Assembly (NCBI GenBank): GCA_963205195.1
Contig: CAUJHR010000006.1
Coordinates: forward strand, 1-59,585
DNA length: 59,585 nucleotides
Direction: 5' to 3'
Source: Pseudomonadota bacterium
GTDB lineage: Bacteria > Pseudomonadota > Alphaproteobacteria > Rickettsiales > SXRF01
This document shows, piece by piece, positions 1 through 8,066 of this stretch. A program made the translations under genes and the position numbers. The notes below the pieces were generated by a model that saw only the letters and a program-made list of their open reading frames with translations, made no database searches and had not been told where the DNA came from. The stretch's first letter is position 1; every line of letters starts with the position of its first letter.

Positions 1-283
1 CTGATGCCATAACCCCCGAATGTGTATAGGGAATTTTAAGTATCTCCAGCAGTCCTTGTATGCAGCCATCCTCACCATAGCGCCCATGCAGAGCATTGAA
101 AACTACATCAGGCTTTTCGAGTTTCAAAACTTCGGCAATATCGGGCGCAACGTCAATTTCAGTGACTTTATATCCAAGTTCGCGCAAAGCCTTTGCACAG
201 GCCGCACCACTTGCCAGCGAAACTTCACGCTCCGCCGACCACCCACCTTTTAATACCGCAACATGTTTTGTGATACGCGCCTC
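1..283 (-). CDS. ddl: D-alanine--D-alanine ligase (Ddl), N-terminal part, cut by window edge
   Basis: Cytoplasmic ATP-grasp enzyme that joins two D-alanines for the peptidoglycan stem peptide. The reverse strand encodes [19 protein letters not shown] near the start, then [14 protein letters not shown] and a [15 protein letters not shown] segment, all characteristic of the Ddl N-terminal domain. The rest lies beyond position 1. It follows murB in the dcw cluster, the usual alphaproteobacterial place. Odd point: the Ddl frame is closed upstream by TAA at 287-289 and contains no ATG, GTG or TTG between that stop and the conserved VAVLKGG segment. The obvious ATG (283-285) is in another frame and stops after 11 codons. 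Either an unusual start such as ATC (272-274) is used, or there is a one-base indel. Identity is secure; start and integrity are not. Confidence 0.85.
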
Positions 284-358
284 ATTTTATGGTTAAACCA
301 CCAGTAAAATGAGCCATAATTGGAAAAATGTAAAGCTACTTTGGCTATTATGATATGT

Positions 359-435
359 CATTGCGAGGAGCGTAAGCGACGTGGCAATCCATTCATTGTT
401 ATACAGCTGGATTGCTTCAGCTGTGTCTCGCAATG
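359..435. repeat. Imperfect inverted-repeat element between ddl and murB
   Basis: The element begins CATTGCGAG and ends CTCGCAATG, with an inner pair GGCAATCCA / TGGATTGC, so the 77 bp can fold into a long interrupted hairpin. It fills most of the murB-ddl gap. Similar CATTGCGAGGAGC palindromes are common intergenic repeats in several proteobacterial genomes (recollection, not searched). No second full copy was seen in this window. Confidence 0.6.
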
Positions 436-463
436 GCGAACTATAAAATACGTATACGAACTG

Positions 464-1429
464 CTACCGTTTTCCAATTCTTTTAATTTCCCACTCCAGC
501 ATAATCCCTGTTTTTTCAAACACCCGTTTTATAACTTCTTCGCCCAATCCTTCAAGGTCGGCGGCAGTTGCGTTTCCATTATTGATAAGGAAATTGCAGT
601 GCATAGTGGAAACCTGTGCATCGCCGCGTGCAAGACCGCGGCATCCGGCCTTGTCTATCAGTTCCCACGCCTTATGCCCCGGCGGGTTTTTGAAGGTGCT
701 TCCCCCTGTGCGTGTGCGTATTGGCTGGGTTTCTTCCCGCTTACGGCTTATTTCTTCTATCTTTACAGCAATATCATTACTGTCACCCGGCTCGCCGCGC
801 AAAATTACACTCGTCACAATCGCCCCGCCCGGCAAATTACTATTGCGGTAAACAAACCCTATCTCAGCATTGCTCAAACGCCTTATATCGCCATTGCGTT
901 TTACTATTTCCGCCTCCACCAGCACCTGAGAAATATCGCGGCCATATGCGCCAGCGTTCATGCGTACCGCGCCGCCGATAGTTCCCGGTATACCGCTTAG
1001 GAATTCCAGCCCGCCAATGGCATTTTCGGCGGCCAGCAATGAAACATTGATGTCGAGCATCCCCGCCCCCACAGAGATAGTCATTGGTCTCTGGTCATTA
1101 GTCATTGGTTGATTTTTTTCATGACACGTGACCCATGACCCATGACATTCTACATTAGTAAAGCCCCGCCCCAGCTTTATAACAACACCATCCACCCCGC
1201 CGTCGCGCACTATCACATTCGAGCCGACACCAAGCACAGTGACGGGTATCTCAGCGGGGAGCTGCCTTAAAAAATCTGAAAGATCCTGTGTATTTTCCGG
1301 GCGGAACAGATACTGGGCATTGCCGCCCACCCTCAGCCAATTGGTTTTGGAAAGGTCAGCACTCTGCCGCACGCGGGAAAGCAGTTCGGGTTTAAGGCTT
1401 ATGGCTTGTGGCTTAAGAGATAAATCCAT
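464..1429 (-). CDS. murB: UDP-N-acetylenolpyruvoylglucosamine reductase MurB
   Basis: FAD-dependent cytoplasmic reductase that converts UDP-GlcNAc-enolpyruvate to UDP-MurNAc with NADPH. Visible are the FAD-site segment RVGGNAQYLF (about residue 33), VLGVGSNVIVRDGG, GGLEFLSGIPGTIGGAVRMN (about 140-160), the catalytic-serine loop GGSTFKNPPG (about 243) and a C-terminal LEWEIKRIG containing the conserved Glu. At 321 residues it fits the short MurB class. Residues about 94-117 (coding CHEKNQPMTNDQRPMT) are low-complexity sequence made by a heptamer repeat and interrupt an otherwise normal domain in frame. It lies between the murC/antitoxin remnant and ddl and is presumably co-transcribed with them. 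Confidence 0.96.
   Translation of the reverse strand: MDLSLKPQAISLKPELLSRVRQSADLSKTNWLRVGGNAQYLFRPENTQDLSDFLRQLPAEIPVTVLGVGSNVIVRDGGVDGVVIKLGRGFTNVECHGSWVTCHEKNQPMTNDQRPMTISVGAGMLDINVSLLAAENAIGGLEFLSGIPGTIGGAVRMNAGAYGRDISQVLVEAEIVKRNGDIRRLSNAEIGFVYRNSNLPGGAIVTSVILRGEPGDSNDIAVKIEEISRKREETQPIRTRTGGSTFKNPPGHKAWELIDKAGCRGLARGDAQVSTMHCNFLINNGNATAADLEGLGEEVIKRVFEKTGIMLEWEIKRIGKR
1079..1148. repeat. Heptamer repeat array inside murB (TGGTCAT / CATGACC type)
   Basis: One arm reads as TGGTCAT-like 7-mers (about 1079-1112). After a T-rich spacer the second arm reads as CATGACC-like 7-mers, so the arms are partly complementary. Length and phase keep the murB frame open. It is one of several 7-bp arrays in conserved genes of this window. 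Confidence 0.75.
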
Positions 1430-1431
1430 AT

Positions 1432-1575
1432 TTACATTTCTTGCTCAATTTCTTCAATGAAACTTTCCAAAGAATAGTTAGCAATTCCGCTTTCTTCACC
1501 TTCAACTAGAGCCTTATTAAGCGCAGAAATTTTAAGCCCTCTTTCTTTCAATAAAACTTCATCCAAATTAATCAT
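1432..1575 (-). pseudogene. ParD/RHH-type antitoxin C-terminal remnant
   Basis: The 47-residue frame starts [13 protein letters not shown] and continues LNKALVEGEESGIANYSLE before a short acidic tail. The pattern of Ala/Leu helix, then E-G-x-x-S-G, then a short tail, resembles the C-terminal half of ParD-family type II antitoxins. The N-terminal ribbon-helix-helix strand is missing and no toxin gene is next to it. A frame extending upstream to 1638 exists, but its first 21 residues come from the murC end and a heptamer repeat. It sits between murC and murB, a few bases from each. I read it as a decayed antitoxin; a genuine small protein is possible. Confidence 0.5.
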
Positions 1576-3035
1576 AATCCTGAAACCCGAATCCTGGCTC
1601 CTGAATCCTCTAATTCCTTTGGAAGCGCATACGCCCATTTACTTATAGACCCGGCACCAAGACACACGACCATATCACCGGATTTTGCAACCGAGCTCAC
1701 AAGCCGTGCAAGTTCATCCGGCGCAGGCAGCCGCAGCACATGGCGATGACCGGCCCCGCGCAAACCATCCGCCAGACTATCAGCAGAAACTCCTTCGATA
1801 GCTTCTTCACCAGCGGCATATATATCGCAAACTATTACCGTATCTGCATCATTGAAACATGTGCAGAAATCGGCAAACAGGTCATGCACTCGGCTGTAGC
1901 GGTGCGGCTGCACCACAGCAATAACCTTGCCCCCGGCATGTGCCTGCGCGTCGCGTGCGGCCTTAAGCGTTGCAGCAATTTCTACCGGGTGGTGGCCGTA
2001 ATCATCAATAACCGTTATGCCGTTTGCCACCCCGGTTTTGGTAAAACGGCGTTTCACACCCTCGAATTTATTTAGCGCGCTGATAAGTGTTTCATCATTA
2101 AGCCCCAGCTCCTGTGCAATAGCAATTGCCGCCAGCGCATTGCGGACATTATGCTGCCCGTGCATAGAAAGCAGTACGTCTTTTATCACCCTTGCCTTTT
2201 CACCCGCCCGCGCCGCGATTTCAATGTCGAATATTTCACCATCAGCAGTCGAGCGTATATTAGTTGCACGTATATCAGCCTGCGGATTGGTTCCATAAGT
2301 TATAAAGCGGCGGTCATGCACCTTTGCCGCCAACGCCTGCACTTCCGGATGGTCGGTGCAGAGCACCGCAAAACCATAGAAAGGCAGGTTGGTCAGGAAC
2401 GACTGGTAAGCCGCCTTCGCCGCATCGAACGAGCCGTAATGGTCAAGATGCTCCGGGTCGATATTGGTAACAATCGCAATAGTCGCCGGAAGCCTGGTAA
2501 AACTTCCGTCCGACTCGTCAGCCTCCACCACCATCCACTCACCAGCCCCCAAATAGGCATTAGTTCCGCGTGCGTTTATGATACCGCCATTAATTACTGT
2601 AGGCTTCATCTGACCTGCTTCTAAAATAGCTGCCGTAAGCGCAGTAGTTGTGGTTTTTCCGTGTGTACCGGCAACCGCGATTGATATTTTAAGGCGCATG
2701 AGTTCAGCAAGCATTTCCGCACGTTTAACCACCGGAAGCCGTGCCGCCCGCGCTGCCACCAGCTCCGGGTTATCTGCTTTAATAGCAGAGGAAACCACTA
2801 CCACTGAAGCTTCCGTAACATGCTCCTGTGCATGCCCGATAAATACAGGAATTCCGTATTTAACAAGCCTTTCAGTGTTATAGCTGGCTGCCGAATCCGA
2901 GCCCTGAACCTTATAGCCCAGATTGTGCAGGACTTCGGCAATTCCACTCATGCCAATGCCGCCAATGCCAATAAAATGAATAATTCCAACACTTAATGGC
3001 ATCTGGTGGGAAATGGGGAGAGATTTCATATTCAT
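1572..3035 (-). CDS. murC: UDP-N-acetylmuramate--L-alanine ligase MurC
   Basis: ATP-dependent Mur ligase that adds L-Ala to UDP-MurNAc in the cytoplasm. Evidence: the N-terminal Rossmann motif [17 protein letters not shown] (about 20-36), the ATP loop [13 protein letters not shown] (about 118-130), the EADESDGSF segment, and the C-terminal domain with [10 protein letters not shown] and QPHRYSR. The 487-residue length is normal for the family. The last dozen residues (about 476-487, [11 protein letters not shown]) are encoded by a heptamer repeat and end just past it, so the native C-terminus seems to have been replaced or extended by the repeat. It lies downstream of murG, with the opposite-strand gene at 3160-3786 between them. 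Confidence 0.97.
   Translation of the reverse strand: MNMKSLPISHQMPLSVGIIHFIGIGGIGMSGIAEVLHNLGYKVQGSDSAASYNTERLVKYGIPVFIGHAQEHVTEASVVVVSSAIKADNPELVAARAARLPVVKRAEMLAELMRLKISIAVAGTHGKTTTTALTAAILEAGQMKPTVINGGIINARGTNAYLGAGEWMVVEADESDGSFTRLPATIAIVTNIDPEHLDHYGSFDAAKAAYQSFLTNLPFYGFAVLCTDHPEVQALAAKVHDRRFITYGTNPQADIRATNIRSTADGEIFDIEIAARAGEKARVIKDVLLSMHGQHNVRNALAAIAIAQELGLNDETLISALNKFEGVKRRFTKTGVANGITVIDDYGHHPVEIAATLKAARDAQAHAGGKVIAVVQPHRYSRVHDLFADFCTCFNDADTVIVCDIYAAGEEAIEGVSADSLADGLRGAGHRHVLRLPAPDELARLVSSVAKSGDMVVCLGAGSISKWAYALPKELEDSGARIRVSGL
1575..1609. repeat. Heptamer repeat (GAATCCT type) at the murC 3' end
   Basis: Degenerate CTGAATCC / CCGAATCC units spaced by 7 bp or its multiples. It codes for the MurC C-terminus and lies at the start of the antitoxin remnant. 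Confidence 0.7.
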
Positions 3036-3159
3036 GCGCTAACTTTCAGAAAAAGCAATTGTAACAATATCTTAATATTTAAACGTGGATTTTTTTACTA
3101 TATTACCCTGTATTCTATTACACAACAGCTTATGCATTAAAAATAATTGAAAGGTTTTT

Positions 3160-3786
3160 ATGACTCAATTATCTGAGCAGGAAATAGTAAATATCAAAGC
3201 CTTTATTGACAATTTAACTGCAGCAAAAAAGCACGATAGTTTGAATGATCTTACTGCTGAGAAACTTAAGGCAAGAATATATTCTATTGCAGAAAGCGAT
3301 AAAAATAAAAACAATAAAATTGACCCCACGGAAGCCATCCCCCTTATACAGGGCATCCTCAGCACAAACCCCTCCGGCGATAAAATACTTCATGGTTTGT
3401 GTGAACGCGCAGCAATTGATGATGAAGCTGGAAAAAACTCCAAGGATGTAATTATAGCTAGTGCAGCAAAAGCAGAAAGCCATATTAATTTCATTCGAGA
3501 AATCGCAAAAGCGACTCAAAAAGGTATGAAAACACCTGAAGCTGCAATTGAATCCTACAGGTTCATGGAATTGGGTACTACTGACCAAGGCTTAAGAAGC
3601 TATGTGGATAAAGCCAATAAAGAAATTTCAGTAGCTATGTCTGAGCAAATAAGTGAAATACTGAAAAAAGACAAATCATTAACTGATAAAGCTGCAAACT
3701 TGCCAGATACTACATATCTCAGGACATTAGACGCCGACAACATTTGCATAGGCGTAAACAAAAGGGGTATTGGCAGAAGTATATAG
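3160..3786 (+). CDS. Uncharacterised protein with one EF-hand-like loop
   Basis: A 208-residue, hydrophilic, Lys/Glu/Ala-rich protein with no signal peptide or membrane segment that I can see. It is not a family I recognise. Residues about 47-62 contain DKNKNNKIDPTE, which fits the 12-residue EF-hand loop (acidic or amide side chains at positions 1, 3, 5 and 9, Ile at 8, Glu at 12) except for Asn where Gly is usual at position 6. It lies on the strand opposite the dcw cluster, between murC and murG, and is more AT-rich than they are, suggesting a later insertion. An AAAGG about 8 bases before the ATG may be the ribosome site. Calcium binding is inference only. Confidence 0.7.
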   Translation: MTQLSEQEIVNIKAFIDNLTAAKKHDSLNDLTAEKLKARIYSIAESDKNKNNKIDPTEAIPLIQGILSTNPSGDKILHGLCERAAIDDEAGKNSKDVIIASAAKAESHINFIREIAKATQKGMKTPEAAIESYRFMELGTTDQGLRSYVDKANKEISVAMSEQISEILKKDKSLTDKAANLPDTTYLRTLDADNICIGVNKRGIGRSI

Positions 3787-3793
3787 TAATTAA

Positions 3794-4894
3794 CTATACC
3801 TTAAGCACCATCTCAGCAAGCTTCTGGGCAGAATTTTCTGCCCCTAGCTTCTTGGCATTTTCTGCAGCTTTTGTAAGAGTATCAGGCGCAGTTATGAAAG
3901 CTTCAAGGCGTGCCGCAAGCGATTGCGCGGTAAAGCCATTCTGGTTCATCACCCAGCCTCCGCCGACGTCTTCAAAAGCATTGGCATTATAATATTGGTG
4001 GTTATCCATTGAGGTAGGAAGCGGCACGAGTATCGCAGGCCTCCCCGAAACCGCCAGTTCAAAAATAGTGGATGCACCAGAGCGCGCAATTACAAGGTGC
4101 GCCCCTGCAAGCCTTGTCGGAAGGTCAACGAAAAATGCGGCAACATCAGCATTTATACCAAGCTCTTTATATGCCTCACGGGTGGCTGCCACATCGCTTT
4201 CCCTGCATTGCTGGTCAACCCTGATTCGTGCACGTAAACTTTCTGGCAAAAGAGCTATCGCAGCAGGCACAACCTGGCTGAAGATGGTCGCACCCTGGCT
4301 TCCGCCGGTTACTAAAATATTCACCTTGCCGTCCTGCTGCAAACCTGAATATGGCAGGTTACGCAAAGCTTTCACACTGGCGCGCACCGGGTTACCGGTA
4401 ACCACAATTTTACCCTTATCCTTATCTTCCATCATCAAAGTATTTGGAAAAGATGTAGCGATATGCTGCACCCTCCCCGCAAGCAGGCGGTTGGCGCGCC
4501 CCAGCACTGAATTCTGCTCGTGGATAATAGTTGGTATATGTAAAATAGACGCCGCGAATAAAGTCGGGAATGATGGATAACCGCCAAACCCGATAACAAC
4601 TGCTGGTTTCAGGCGGCGAAGCAGCATAAATGCCTGCACCATACCCGCTGCCAGCCCAGCCACACCGAATATTTTTTTAATCAGAGATCCTGCAACCGTC
4701 CCGGTGCGGATAGTGCGCGTCTGCACCTGTGAAAGCGCGCCTGTCTTGAAATTCGCAAAGCGCTTATCAGTAATCAGCACAATTTTGTGCGAGCTGACAA
4801 GCAGCACCTCGGCAAGCGCCTCCGCCGGGAAAACATGTCCGCCCGTCCCTCCGGTTGCAAGTACAATTAGTTTCTGGTTATTATTTTGTGTCAT
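3794..4894 (-). CDS. murG: Undecaprenyl-PP-MurNAc-pentapeptide GlcNAc transferase MurG
   Basis: Peripheral inner-membrane glycosyltransferase (GT28) that adds GlcNAc to lipid I to form lipid II. The N-terminal Gly loop LATGGTGGHVFPAEAL (about 12-27), the HEQNSVLGRANRLL segment (about 125), the second loop VTGGSQGA (about 193) and the UDP-GlcNAc region RSGASTIFELAVSGRPAILVPLP are all present. The 366-residue length is typical. It ends 8 bases from the convergent gene at 3786 and lies downstream of two small membrane-protein genes that separate it from ftsW. Confidence 0.97.
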   Translation of the reverse strand: MTQNNNQKLIVLATGGTGGHVFPAEALAEVLLVSSHKIVLITDKRFANFKTGALSQVQTRTIRTGTVAGSLIKKIFGVAGLAAGMVQAFMLLRRLKPAVVIGFGGYPSFPTLFAASILHIPTIIHEQNSVLGRANRLLAGRVQHIATSFPNTLMMEDKDKGKIVVTGNPVRASVKALRNLPYSGLQQDGKVNILVTGGSQGATIFSQVVPAAIALLPESLRARIRVDQQCRESDVAATREAYKELGINADVAAFFVDLPTRLAGAHLVIARSGASTIFELAVSGRPAILVPLPTSMDNHQYYNANAFEDVGGGWVMNQNGFTAQSLAARLEAFITAPDTLTKAAENAKKLGAENSAQKLAEMVLKV

Positions 4895-4916
4895 GGATAT
4901 TTAATGTTCTAGCTCG

Positions 4917-5246
4917 TTAACTACAATTTTTTAGAAATTCTACAATAAACACCAATACCACCAGTATCTGAAAAGGAGAAAATATTTTATATAATTTGCT
5001 TGCTCTGGCCCCCCTTATACTTAGCCATCCAAGCCCCATCAAAGCCATAAAAAAAGCTATGCCGCCCAGTATAACAAAATTTGAAGCCTTACGAGAGGTG
5101 CACCCACTGTCAGGAACATAATAAATCCATATGACAAAATGAATAACAACAAATGCTATTGATATCAAATCAAGCAATATCTTACAAATCGTAAACGGCT
5201 TTTCATGGAACTCTAAATATTGCGATAGCAAACCTTTTTGATTCAT
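4917..5246 (-). CDS. Small uncharacterised membrane protein
   Basis: A 109-residue protein with three apparent transmembrane segments: residues about 22-43 (ILLDLISIAFVVIHFVIWIY), 57-77 (NFVILGGIAFFMALMGLGWL) and 87-105 (IFSPFQILVVLVFIVEFL). No family recognised. It follows the CBU_0592-like gene by five bases and precedes murG by 22, so it is probably co-transcribed with the division cluster. Its base composition is more AT-rich than the flanking mur genes. No role in wall synthesis can be claimed from position alone. Confidence 0.65.
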   Translation of the reverse strand: MNQKGLLSQYLEFHEKPFTICKILLDLISIAFVVIHFVIWIYYVPDSGCTSRKASNFVILGGIAFFMALMGLGWLSIRGARASKLYKIFSPFQILVVLVFIVEFLKNCS

Positions 5247-5251
5247 TTCAG

Positions 5252-5503
5252 TTATCTTTTATTCTTACTTTTAGAAGTTTTCCATATTCCCCAGATACTA
5301 ATCAAAGCCCAGCATGTTTCAAGTATAAAGGCTGGCAAATTCCAATTTATGGATAAGGAAAAAATCAAAAGCAAAGACCCGGCAAGATTGAGCAGCAAAT
5401 AGCTCATCTGGTTGTGCGCCACCACTTCCTTCTGCAATAAAAAATACGCAAGCAGGAAACACACCACCCCGACATTGCCTAATATATCACCCAGCAGTTC
5501 CAT
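5252..5503 (-). CDS. CBU_0592-like small membrane protein
   Basis: An 83-residue, three-helix membrane protein. The pattern GNVGVVCFLLAYFLLQ, then NQMSYLLLNLAGSLLLIFSL, then NLPAFILETCWALISIWGIWK matches, from memory, a widespread family of unknown function often annotated CBU_0592-like. The conserved feature is a NL-G-LLL-S segment followed by P-F--E--WA--S-WG. It lies between ftsW and the next small membrane gene in the division cluster. Function unknown. Confidence 0.7.
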   Translation of the reverse strand: MELLGDILGNVGVVCFLLAYFLLQKEVVAHNQMSYLLLNLAGSLLLIFSLSINWNLPAFILETCWALISIWGIWKTSKSKNKR

Positions 5504-5543
5504 TTCTTCCTATCCTTGTCATACTAAATTATATTAGTTGCAT

Positions 5544-5590
5544 AAACTCGCTGTAGCGTGTGCAAGCAGATTGCTAGCTACAGTAGAGTT
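5544..5590. repeat. Hairpin just after ftsW
   Basis: AAACTCGCTGTAGC pairs with GCTACAGTAGAGTT across a loop of about 19 bases, in the gap between the ftsW stop codon and the next gene. No clear T-run follows on the minus strand, so this could be a mRNA-stabilising hairpin or a dead repeat rather than a terminator. Confidence 0.5.
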
Positions 5591-6703
5591 TTATTTCTTC
5601 CCAAACCTTTTCCTAGTGAGCGCCAGCATCATCCCCATCCCCAGCGCAATCGCCACCACTGAAGAACCACCATAACTGAGAAACGGCAGCGTCATGCCTT
5701 TTGCGGGAAATAAATTCACTGCCACACCCATATTTATCACCGCCTGCATCCCGAACTGGGTTACGATCCCTGCCACCGCCAGCACTATGAACAGGTCGCT
5801 TTCCTTCCATACGCGATGAAGTGCGCGCAGCACGACAAACGCGAACAGGCAGAGAATTACCAGGCACACAACCGCTCCGAATTCCTCACCCGCCACTGCA
5901 AAAATAAAATCGGTATGCGAATCGGGAAGGAACTGCTTTACCTCGCCCTCACCGGGACCGCGCCCGAAAATCCCGCCATTGCGGAAGGCTTCGAGCGATT
6001 TTGCTATCTGGTAATTATCGCCCGCAGCGGGGTCTAGGAAGCTATTAACACGCTTGGCCACATGCGGAAATATGTGGTATGCGCCCACCGCACCCGCAAT
6101 GCCCATGAAGATAATAATAATTACCCACAACATCGGCAATCCAGCAAGGAAAAGCTGGAACGCCCACATTATACTTACTGTAATTGTCATCCCCAGGTCA
6201 GGCTGCACCAGCAATAGCAGCACCACCAGCACATACAGCCCGATAGCAACGCGGTATCCGGGAAAATCAACGCGCCTCTGGCTTTCCGAACATATCCAGG
6301 CAATAACCACAGCAAAAAACGGCTTCATGAATTCCGACGGCTGCACAGAAATTCCAAGTAAATTTATCCAGCGGTGTGCGCCCTTGGTCTGTTCCGAAAA
6401 CAGCGGCACCAGCATCATAAGGAAAATGCTGCCAGCCAAGCCAAGCGTTGCAAGGCGGCGTATCATCACCGGTGAGAACATTGAAGTTATTATCATGGCG
6501 ATAACGCCGATGAACAGGAACATATAATGTTTATGCACGAAATAAAACGGCGGCAGCTCCAGCCTCTTTGCTACCGGCGGGCTTCCCGCAACAACAAGCA
6601 CAAGGCCAATGGCCATTATAAGCAGAAGCACAAGCAGGTTGACCTTGTCAATGGTCCACCACCAACGTCCAATAGTGCTTGTATTCGTGCGGTCAAGACG
6701 CAT
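5591..6703 (-). CDS. ftsW: Peptidoglycan glycosyltransferase FtsW (SEDS family)
   Basis: Polytopic inner-membrane glycosyltransferase of the divisome, polymerising lipid II together with FtsI. The 370 residues contain about ten hydrophobic segments after a short cytoplasmic N-terminus. SEDS hallmarks are visible: LGISVQPSEFMKPFFAV, QPDLGMTITVS, the HTDFIFAVAGEEFG loop, and the C-terminal GMTLPFLSYGGSSVVAIALGMG. The start overlaps the end of murD by 11 bases, consistent with translational coupling. FtsW rather than RodA follows from its position in the dcw cluster. Confidence 0.96.
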   Translation of the reverse strand: MRLDRTNTSTIGRWWWTIDKVNLLVLLLIMAIGLVLVVAGSPPVAKRLELPPFYFVHKHYMFLFIGVIAMIITSMFSPVMIRRLATLGLAGSIFLMMLVPLFSEQTKGAHRWINLLGISVQPSEFMKPFFAVVIAWICSESQRRVDFPGYRVAIGLYVLVVLLLLVQPDLGMTITVSIMWAFQLFLAGLPMLWVIIIIFMGIAGAVGAYHIFPHVAKRVNSFLDPAAGDNYQIAKSLEAFRNGGIFGRGPGEGEVKQFLPDSHTDFIFAVAGEEFGAVVCLVILCLFAFVVLRALHRVWKESDLFIVLAVAGIVTQFGMQAVINMGVAVNLFPAKGMTLPFLSYGGSSVVAIALGMGMMLALTRKRFGKK

Positions 6704-8066
6704 TGGCTAATTCCTCCACCAACTCACAGAACACATCTCCGCGATGCTCGAAGCTTTTGAACTGGTCAAACGACGCACAGGCGGGCGATAATAAAACCAC
6801 ATCACCTTCCTTTGCCATCTCCGCCGCTTTTTTCACTGCCACTTCCAGAGTTCCGCACTGGGTGTATGCGACTTTTCCTTCCAGAGTTTTTGCAAATTCA
6901 CCTGCCGCTTCACCAATCAAAAAAGCATGTGCGATATTTGAGAAATATTTACCAAGGCTTGAAATCCCACCCTCTTTTGGCTTGCCACCTGCTATCCATA
7001 AAATATTCTGATACGGCGCGAGCGCGTTGGCAGTTGCGTCCGCATTGGTGGCCTTGCTGTCATTGATGAAGCGCACGCCGTTTATATTTGCAACCAGTTG
7101 CAAACGGTGGCGAAGCCCGCCAAAGCTTTTCATGGCCGCATAAATTTTATCTGCATCAACACCGCATGCCTTGCAAGCAGCATAAGCCGCCGCCGCATTC
7201 TGCCAGTTATGCCGCCCGGTAAGAGCTACTATAGGATTCAGGTTCCAGGATTCAGGATTCAGCATATCATGCAAAATCCCATCTTTTACATATACGCCAT
7301 CTTTAAGCTCATTTTGGCTGGACACGGGAATAACCTTACTTCCCTGAATCCCGAATCCCGAATCCCGAATCCCTCTTGTATACTCATCATCCACTGCGAC
7401 CACCGCAACATCGCCCGCACCCTGGCGCTCGAATATATGTTTTTTTGCAGCGATATAACCCGCCATGTCGCCATGCCTGTCAATATGGTCTGGCGTGATA
7501 TTCAGCAGCAGCGCAACATTGAAACGCGCAGTGCGTACAAGGTCGAGCTGGTAAGATGACATCTCGATAACATAAACCCCATCTTTGCCAAGCGGTTCCA
7601 GTGCCAGCGCTGGCGTGCCGAGATTGCCTCCCACCTGAACATTCACTCCCGCTTCACTCAATATATGCCCGATAAGCGTAGTGGTTGTCGATTTTCCATT
7701 AGTTCCGGTAATGCCCACAAGTTTTGCCTGCGGACAGGCGCGCGCAAGCAATTCCACTTCGCCGATAACCGGCACATTATGTTTTTTAGCAAGTTCCACC
7801 ACAGCATGCGGCTTCGGATGCGTAAGCGGAACACCGGGGCTTAGTACTAATGCCTTAATTTCTTTCCAGTCCCACTGCGAGAATGGATGACAGATGACGG
7901 ATGACGGAAAATTACTTGTCATCCGTCCTCCGCCCTCTGCCATCCTATCATCCCACGCATACACTTCCGCACCGCCAGCAGCCAGCGCAGCAACTGCCGC
8001 CTCGCCTGCCTTACCCAGTCCAAAAACCCCGACCTTCTGCCCTTTATATTCCGCTACCGTAATCAT
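6693..8066 (-). CDS. murD: UDP-N-acetylmuramoyl-L-alanine--D-glutamate ligase MurD
   Basis: Cytoplasmic Mur ligase that adds D-Glu. N-terminal FGLGKAGEAAVAAL (about 15-28), ATP loop GITGTNGKSTTTTLIG (about 118-133), HIDRHGDMAGYI (about 193), and the C-terminal FINDSKATNADAT and LLSPACASFDQF segments identify it. Three stretches are repeat-derived and in frame: residues about 37-60 (a GGATGAC/CATCCGT array) and about 231-242 and 267-278 (two facing GAATCCC arrays coding for GIRDSGFGIQG and LNPESWNLNP). The gene is still open over 457 residues. Its ATG overlaps the TGA of the upstream membrane-protein gene (ATGA). Confidence 0.96.
   Translation of the reverse strand: MITVAEYKGQKVGVFGLGKAGEAAVAALAAGGAEVYAWDDRMAEGGGRMTSNFPSSVICHPFSQWDWKEIKALVLSPGVPLTHPKPHAVVELAKKHNVPVIGEVELLARACPQAKLVGITGTNGKSTTTTLIGHILSEAGVNVQVGGNLGTPALALEPLGKDGVYVIEMSSYQLDLVRTARFNVALLLNITPDHIDRHGDMAGYIAAKKHIFERQGAGDVAVVAVDDEYTRGIRDSGFGIQGSKVIPVSSQNELKDGVYVKDGILHDMLNPESWNLNPIVALTGRHNWQNAAAAYAACKACGVDADKIYAAMKSFGGLRHRLQLVANINGVRFINDSKATNADATANALAPYQNILWIAGGKPKEGGISSLGKYFSNIAHAFLIGEAAGEFAKTLEGKVAYTQCGTLEVAVKKAAEMAKEGDVVLLSPACASFDQFKSFEHRGDVFCELVEELANAS
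7233..7374. repeat. Pair of facing heptamer arrays inside murD (GGATTCA ... GAATCCC)
   Basis: The left array (7233-7264) is made of GGATTCA/GGTTCCA 7-mers and the right array (7341-7374) of CTGAATC/CCGAATC 7-mers. The arms are inverted copies separated by about 76 bp, so the mRNA could form a long hairpin. Both arms are read through in frame. Confidence 0.8.
7887..7955. repeat. Facing heptamer arrays near the murD 5' end (GGATGAC ... CATCCGT)
   Basis: Units GGATGAC, AGATGAC, GGATGAC are followed after a short spacer by CATCCGT, CCTCCGC, CCTCTGC, CATCC. They form a near-perfect inverted arrangement of 7-mers, in frame in MurD residues about 37-60. Confidence 0.8.

Noticed and set aside
320..1000. 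226-codon frame on the plus strand opposite murB
   Set aside because: Antisense shadow of murB and the repeat at 359-435; no family features and rich in Cys/His/Tyr as expected of a complementary frame.
7233..7374. CRISPR array in murD
   Set aside because: Units of 7 bp with no spacers and inverted orientation; no cas genes in the window.
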